Of a stretch of 64,000 nt of DNA, positions 58,762 through 64,000 are shown piece after piece; positions within the stretch are counted from its first letter, which is position 1; each line of letters starts with the position of its first letter. A model generated the notes under the pieces. It did no database searches and had not been told where the DNA came from. It worked only from the letters and a program-made list of their open reading frames with translations. A program made the translations under genes and the position numbers. The DNA is taken from positions 27,807,083-27,871,082 of the forward strand of contig NC_084671.1 of NCBI RefSeq assembly GCF_028389875.1. The letters are read 5' to 3'. Source of the stretch: Rhea pennata. Lineage: Eukaryota; Chordata; Aves; Rheiformes; Rheidae.

Positions 58762-61700
58762 AAAAAGGGAAATTATTAATTCTCCCTATTACCAACAGAT
58801 AAAGCCTTGGCCACACTTGAAAGAAGGGGGAGTCAATAACATATGGGTGTTGGAAACACCACAAATCCTATTGGACGTGCTCCGATGGGCTTTAGATGTT
58901 TGCCTTTGTAGCAAGAGCATGGCTGGATTCCACCGCGGCTCAGAGGCACATGCTGCGGAAACAGTCGACTGCACTGCAGCGTGGAAGGGGGTTCGACTCA
59001 GAGGGTCTCATTTGGGCCAGAAGAGAGGGCGCAATCCTGTTTCAATGGTTCAAGGCAAGCCAAAGAAACAACAGCTAGAAGTGATGCAAGCAAGGGCTGA
59101 GCAGAGCTGCTCCCTGTGGTGGATGTCTAGACTAGAGCAAGGAGGAGGTCAGATTTAGGTCAGGGCTAACCAGTACAAGGAGGAATGAGATTCAACATGC
59201 AGGCTCTGTATGTTCTTGGGGGAGAACTATAGGTATCTAGCAGGAAAACTTGAGCTTGGCAAGATGTCAGTAGCATTGGGGGTGGTGTGAACACTAGCCT
59301 TGGCCCACAGTGACCAAAAGCAGCTATTTTAGATGTACCTCTGGTGGGACAGAGTTCTCAACTCCTCCCTTACTAGCCCACTCATTGCAGCTTAGGAGTT
59401 ACCAAACCTTGCCAGCTATTAAGCTGGGAGATGGGGACAGTTCACAAAAAACAAGAGCCAGGGAGCAGCTCAAAGCATAGCAGCCTGGGGGCAAGTCTCT
59501 CTCTCCTAATCCTTGAGTTGAGGGATTGTGAGAATCCTGCTTTGAGCTGTCAAGTCTTCTGCTAACAGGCACACTCTCATGTTGAAACAGCTACTCTCTC
59601 CAGGATGGCACTCGATGAAGAACGGGTGTACTTTTTCTGAGTGTCTTTATGTCAGAGAGGCGCTTGGCTCCAGGCAGACACTGTTTTCCCATCCACTTTC
59701 ACCTAAAATGAAAGAGCAGTCAACCAGAGTCCAGTTGTTGGGCCCAAGAATCATTGAACACGCAAATGCCTTGAGAACAATCACAAGAACAGATGAAAAT
59801 TGCTGGAGGGGAAAGGAGGGGGGGAAAAAAGGAACCAAACTTGTGCATCAAACAGAACAATCTCCCACTGTTCCTTTCTGAGTCATTAACAGGTTAGTTA
59901 TTTTCTCTGGGAAATGTGTTGTTTCACTTGCAAGGATGCGGCTCAGATGGAACAGGACTCTTGCTCTGACCCCAGGACTGCTGTCAAAAGACTGTTTCAG
60001 CTTCCTTTGGACCAAAGTGCTTCATTTATCTAAACAGCTTTAAAAACATGAAACTTGATTCATGTTCCACTATGTTGAGAATATGCTTTTATCCTGCTAT
60101 GAGCCAGCATCCATTAGGAATGGAGCTGAAATCACAAAACGCATTCCACTTAGGACCTTAAGCTCAGAGGGAGCATGAGCTGACAGCCTTGAGAATCAAT
60201 ATGCTAGACCACATAGCCCCAGCGTGAAATACTGCTCAGTATCCAGGACCACGCTTGCCTTATAATAGGATCAATGGAGAAAGAGCCGGGAATGACCCAA
60301 CCCTGTTCATCTATGTGCAGAAGCATTTTCCCGCTTCGGCGGTTCGGGTTTAATGATGTGTGGAGGACAGGTTCTGATACAGGATCTTCTGGGCAATGTT
60401 TTAACCAGCTCAAGAAATACATGCAACTTCATTAATCCATGGGTCTACAGCACAAACTTCAACTGCCTGAGGATTATAATATCATGCCGTTTAAGCTGCA
60501 AAAAACAGACTGAACGTCGTTTTCTAACTCTAAAATACTACAAGGAAATCCACATTGTTTCAAACACAAACCTTTTTCAAATCTGCATCCAGCGTGAGTT
60601 AGGAAAAACAGGAACATTAGGCACAAAGAGACTACAATGCTTTGAATTGAGGACAATTTATAATACACGTAGCAAACCCTCTGAGCACCCCTCTTTGTCC
60701 TCTATCCCTACAGAGGTACGTAACGAACCGAATTTGAAATGATGTCTGGAAAAGGTACATCCCCCAAAATTAAAAGGCAAAGGCACAGTGAGAAAATGAG
60801 TGGTGTCAGGCTCATAAAAATGAGCAGTACAAGATGCAGATGATTTCTTTCACAAGGAAAACAAAGCCACAAGTCCTCTGGGCTCCCGAGCACTGCACCA
60901 GGCATTCAGGTGAACCAGGTAACACCTCCGAGCCCAATGAAACATTAGCTGAAAAGAATCAAGGAGAGAATATAACACTATAGGTGCTCAGCTCAGCGAG
61001 CAAGGCGAGGGATTTCAGCTTTTGTGAAAGAGAAATGCAAGTATACTCTGACTTCATCGCATGAAAAAAAAGCTGTTTCTCCTCCCCCGTCGCCTCCCCT
61101 CCATTCTTGCCAGGCCAGACAGCCCTTCATCTCAATATGAATGGGGAGGTAGCTCCTGCATTAATTAAGGCTTGTGAAGGACAACATTGACTGACATTTC
61201 TATCCATGCCCCTGAAAAAAAACAAGGCTCCCAAGACTATGCCCAACGTACACAGTATCTGCATCCTTAAAGCATCTTATGGATCAAGACTGCCTCCAAC
61301 TCAGCCATGGTGTAGGAACTTAACGCCATGTTCCTCCTCAACAGCAAGGCTAGCTTAGAGGGCTCCCATCCTCCAGACATAGTCACTTGTCCCCTAGTTG
61401 CAGTAGGTTGCTAAAGGACTGTGCAGGAGACTAAATGAATTTAGGGTGGCGAGGGTGGGGGGAAAGCAGAAGGAACTCAATTTCTGTAGCTTTAGCTAGT
61501 CGATCCAGTGAGACATGGACTTTTTAAACAGGACAAGAGACTCATTTGCTGAGTGCAAACGTACCATCTCAGGAACCAGACACAGATTGGATGCACCTTA
61601 GAAAAAAGCACATATGTATAGAAGTTTAAAATTAATAATCCGATTCTTGCTATTATTATTAAATACTCCTACTGCTGTAATACAGGGTGTAGCTGCAGAG

Positions 61701-62540
61701 ATCAAAGACTCATCGTTCTGCATGCACATGCATAATAAAGAGATAATTCCTACCCCAGAGCATGTAGAAGCGGCCAGATGAAACAAAAGCTGAGAGGGGA
61801 AAAGAAGTGGAAGAAGGGAGTTGTCGCAGGTCAGATAGCAAATGGCAGCGCTTTGCCCAGTGCTCTGCACGCTGGATGCGCAGCATTTCAGCGAGCTGTT
61901 TTGTTTTTCCTGTGATGATATGGGAATACCATAGCTCTGACTTTGTTCTCGATCAGCACTTTGCAGTCTCAGGGGTGAAAGACTATCATTCACCACTAGC
62001 AGACTCCAACACACAGATGCAATATTGCACAGGATCCAGACTTAATTAGTCCTGTGTTTCTATCCCACAAAGTGAACATAAAATGCCCTAAAAATGTAAA
62101 AGCTTGCTGTGAAATAGCACAAACTGCTGAGGAATGCCACCCTGCTTGCTTGTTCTGGAAATCTAGCATCTACTGGATAGCAATGACATGGCTTGGGGTT
62201 ATGAATTAAAAGGTGGACCTGTCACCTGGCCTTTATTTCAGAGCCCTGCCTGGCACAAACTGCTGCAAATCCTACTGCGTTGTTCACGAATACAAGCTCC
62301 AGGGGGACTGCAGACAGAAGCTGATAGAGTATCCGGCATCAGAGCTTCACACTTTCTGACATCAGGATGATGTGTGACATTTTGGATTTGCAAATATTCT
62401 ACATACCTACAGAATAATTCTCCCAATTCTCTGTAACAATCTGTTGCTTTTCAGCAGAAACGTAAATGCAGCCACGTTACCAGATTTTGGAAAGTCAAAG
62501 CAGCATTTTTTCAGGTAAGGGGAGAAAACCCTTGTTTTCT
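58762..62540. other. Unique noncoding DNA, nothing recognised
   Basis: No gene, RNA gene or repeat family is recognised. A tRNA B-box-like 'ggttcgactc' at 58990-58999 has no matching A box or cloverleaf. Open frames up to 154 codons (58694-59158) begin in the T-rich tract and have no known motif. Confidence 0.5.
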
Positions 62541-62547
62541 TGCTTTT

Positions 62548-62566
62548 TTTGGGGGGGGAGGGGGGG
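62548..62566. repeat. T-run/G-run simple sequence
   Basis: Seven T residues, then eight G residues, an A and seven more G residues. It is likely to be structurally awkward and error-prone in sequencing. Confidence 0.7.
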
Positions 62567-62686
62567 CCAGAAAATGCTCATTTTTTCCCCCAGTTTCATG
62601 AGCAGAAACTAATTTAGTAGAACCTAAAGTTGGTGGAAGGAATCAGATGTGCAGAAACATCTCTTCCCCCCACCAAGTCTCTGTTC

Positions 62687-62688
<2 letters not shown>

Positions 62689-62717
<29 letters not shown>
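62689..62717. repeat. (A)29 homopolymer
   Basis: Twenty-nine uninterrupted A residues. No retroposed gene is recognised to the left. Confidence 0.95.
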
Positions 62718-62720
<3 letters not shown>

Positions 62721-63666
62721 ATCAAGAGTGGATGCTGCTCAGTGTCCCTTGGCAATCTAAAATCTTACAGTCTAGTTGTGTGTATTCCTCTGACTTCTCT
62801 GCAGGATGGACCAACAAGATAACTTACCAAAATACTCTTTCTTAATAGAACCCAGTCTTCCATTCCATCTGCCTCTGGGTCGCAACCCCCAATTCACTGC
62901 AGTTGTGACTCAAGAACATATGTTTACTTACTGATTTATTTTTTACTTAACCAAAGGAGTGCTCTGCTTTGAGGCCTCTACTAGAGAGACTGTTTGTTAC
63001 TTATGATACACCCCAAAGGCACAGGGCAGGCTTTTTAGATAATGGAGAAAAAAAAAAACTCTAGAAAGTTCAGCTCTCTAGTTAATATTCAGCACAAACC
63101 TCTCATGAAAACACTCTGGGACTGATTTGCCCACAGAGTGCAAATCAGTTCTAAAGCCACAAAGTTCCTTGAAATGGCTGGAGCAGTGCTGATTTGCATT
63201 ATCTGATGCTGTGCTTTGCCCTTTGGACTAAAGGATCAGGCCTTCTGCTAAGCATAGATTGAAATATGCTTCTTTCCATAGCTTTGTAACAGTGGCATCC
63301 AGTGAATTTGTAGGTACTTCCAATCTGAAGGCAGGCAAGGGCATCCTGCGCTTTTATGGATAGCCATCTGTGAAACATTTGCTGTTGGCTTTAAACAGAG
63401 CTGTGCTTGGGGACTACATGTCACGGAGCAATGAGTCTGTGCAGTGGGGCTGTGGGAGAATTCAGACCGCCTACGGGACTGCCGCTTCCCACGTTTGCCT
63501 ATCTTCCAAATGCAAAGTTCACCTCCAAACAGGTCCTACCTTGAGGAGAGGACATGCTCTTCACAAATGCTGCCTATCGGGGTCCGCTTCAGTGCAGTAG
63601 AAAGAGAGCGCCAAGCCAAACAATTCTAGATCCTTGGCTTATTTTTCCTTTGGTAGCCTGAAGTCC

Positions 63667-63703
<37 letters not shown>

Positions 63704-64000
63704 ATTTTGTGGAGGAGAGGGGGGAAGTCCTTTGGATCTACAAACTACAGAGATGTCGATGTGTTGCCTGGTTCCTGAGATCCCTGGCCAAACACAGACC
63801 CATTTGATCTTTTCATTTCCCCAATGCTAGACAGTCGTTTGGCCCGACATTGCCTAGGTGCTCCTAGGAAGCACTACAGCCAAATGAGGAAGGGATCAGG
63901 GAAAGCAGAAAAAAAAAGCCCAGGAGGAAAATTTCAGCTTTGTTAGGAGAATGTAAGCTCTAAGGGAAGAGAAAAGCCTATCAAATGTAGCTTGTAAGAT
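62718..64000. other. Unique noncoding DNA, nothing recognised
   Basis: No gene is recognised. It includes the second 29-A tract (63671-63699). Sequence between the two poly(A) tracts does not resemble a known retroposon. Confidence 0.5.
63671..63699. repeat. (A)29 homopolymer
   Basis: Twenty-nine uninterrupted A residues in the same orientation as the tract one kilobase upstream. Confidence 0.95.

Noticed and set aside
58925..59010. Possible tRNA or tRNA-derived SINE
   Set aside because: Only a B-box-like 'ggttcgactc' at 58990-58999 is present. No A box at the right distance and no cloverleaf can be drawn.
1..64000. CRISPR array, phage, integron, operon or other prokaryotic system
   Set aside because: No regularly spaced direct repeats, no prokaryotic gene density, and clear vertebrate retroelement relics.

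Overview
This window looks like 64 kb of vertebrate nuclear DNA, most probably from a bird, and it is gene-poor. The evidence for a bird is two old CR1-type LINE fragments (a probable third is very short), a few very decayed MIR-like SINE relics, and a low overall load of interspersed repeats; a mammal would show far more L1/SINE/LTR sequence. No prokaryotic or viral organisation is present: there are no operons, Shine-Dalgarno sites, phage modules or CRISPR arrays. I recognise no protein-coding gene, no coding exon bounded by convincing splice sites, and no tRNA, rRNA or known microRNA. The many 60-260 codon open frames overlap each other on both strands, match no family I know, and are longest where CpG-rich sequence lowers the stop-codon frequency. 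The window is best read as intergenic or deep intronic DNA.

Layout. 1-9.2 kb: mostly unique sequence with one probable CR1 3' end (about 1.62 kb), a degenerate 60-bp tandem repeat (5.82 kb) and an ancient repeat relic (7.93 kb). 9.7-10.7 kb: CpG-rich island 1 with CCAAT and TATA elements at classical spacing on the plus strand. 10.7-27 kb: unique sequence with ancient repeat relics (13.9 and 20.8 kb), one candidate conserved element (22.2 kb) and short simple repeats. 27.0-28.2 kb: a cluster of MIR-like relics. 28.2-31.9 kb: unique sequence with a candidate regulatory block at 29.7 kb. 31.96-32.6 kb: CpG island 2. 37.57-39.02 kb: the largest mobile element, a 1.45-kb antisense CR1 remnant with a recognisable but broken reverse transcriptase. 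39.5-40.25 kb: CpG island 3, followed by an A+T-richer candidate conserved block at 40.46-40.75 kb. 46.65-47.38 kb: a scrambled, decayed tandem repeat. 50.2-51.3 kb: another long candidate conserved noncoding block. 52.0-52.5 kb: a second antisense CR1 remnant of a related subfamily. 52.6-64 kb: unique sequence with three unusually long homopolymer tracts.

How the parts fit together. Three CpG islands without recognisable coding sequence suggest promoters of long noncoding RNAs, distal alternative first exons, or CpG-rich regulatory DNA of a developmental-gene neighbourhood. That is inference; transcription and conservation cannot be seen from one sequence. I did not find a clear new biological system. 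The leads most worth checking are the CCAAT/TATA core promoter in island 1, the scrambled 145-bp-class repeat at 46.7-47.4 kb, and the candidate conserved blocks.
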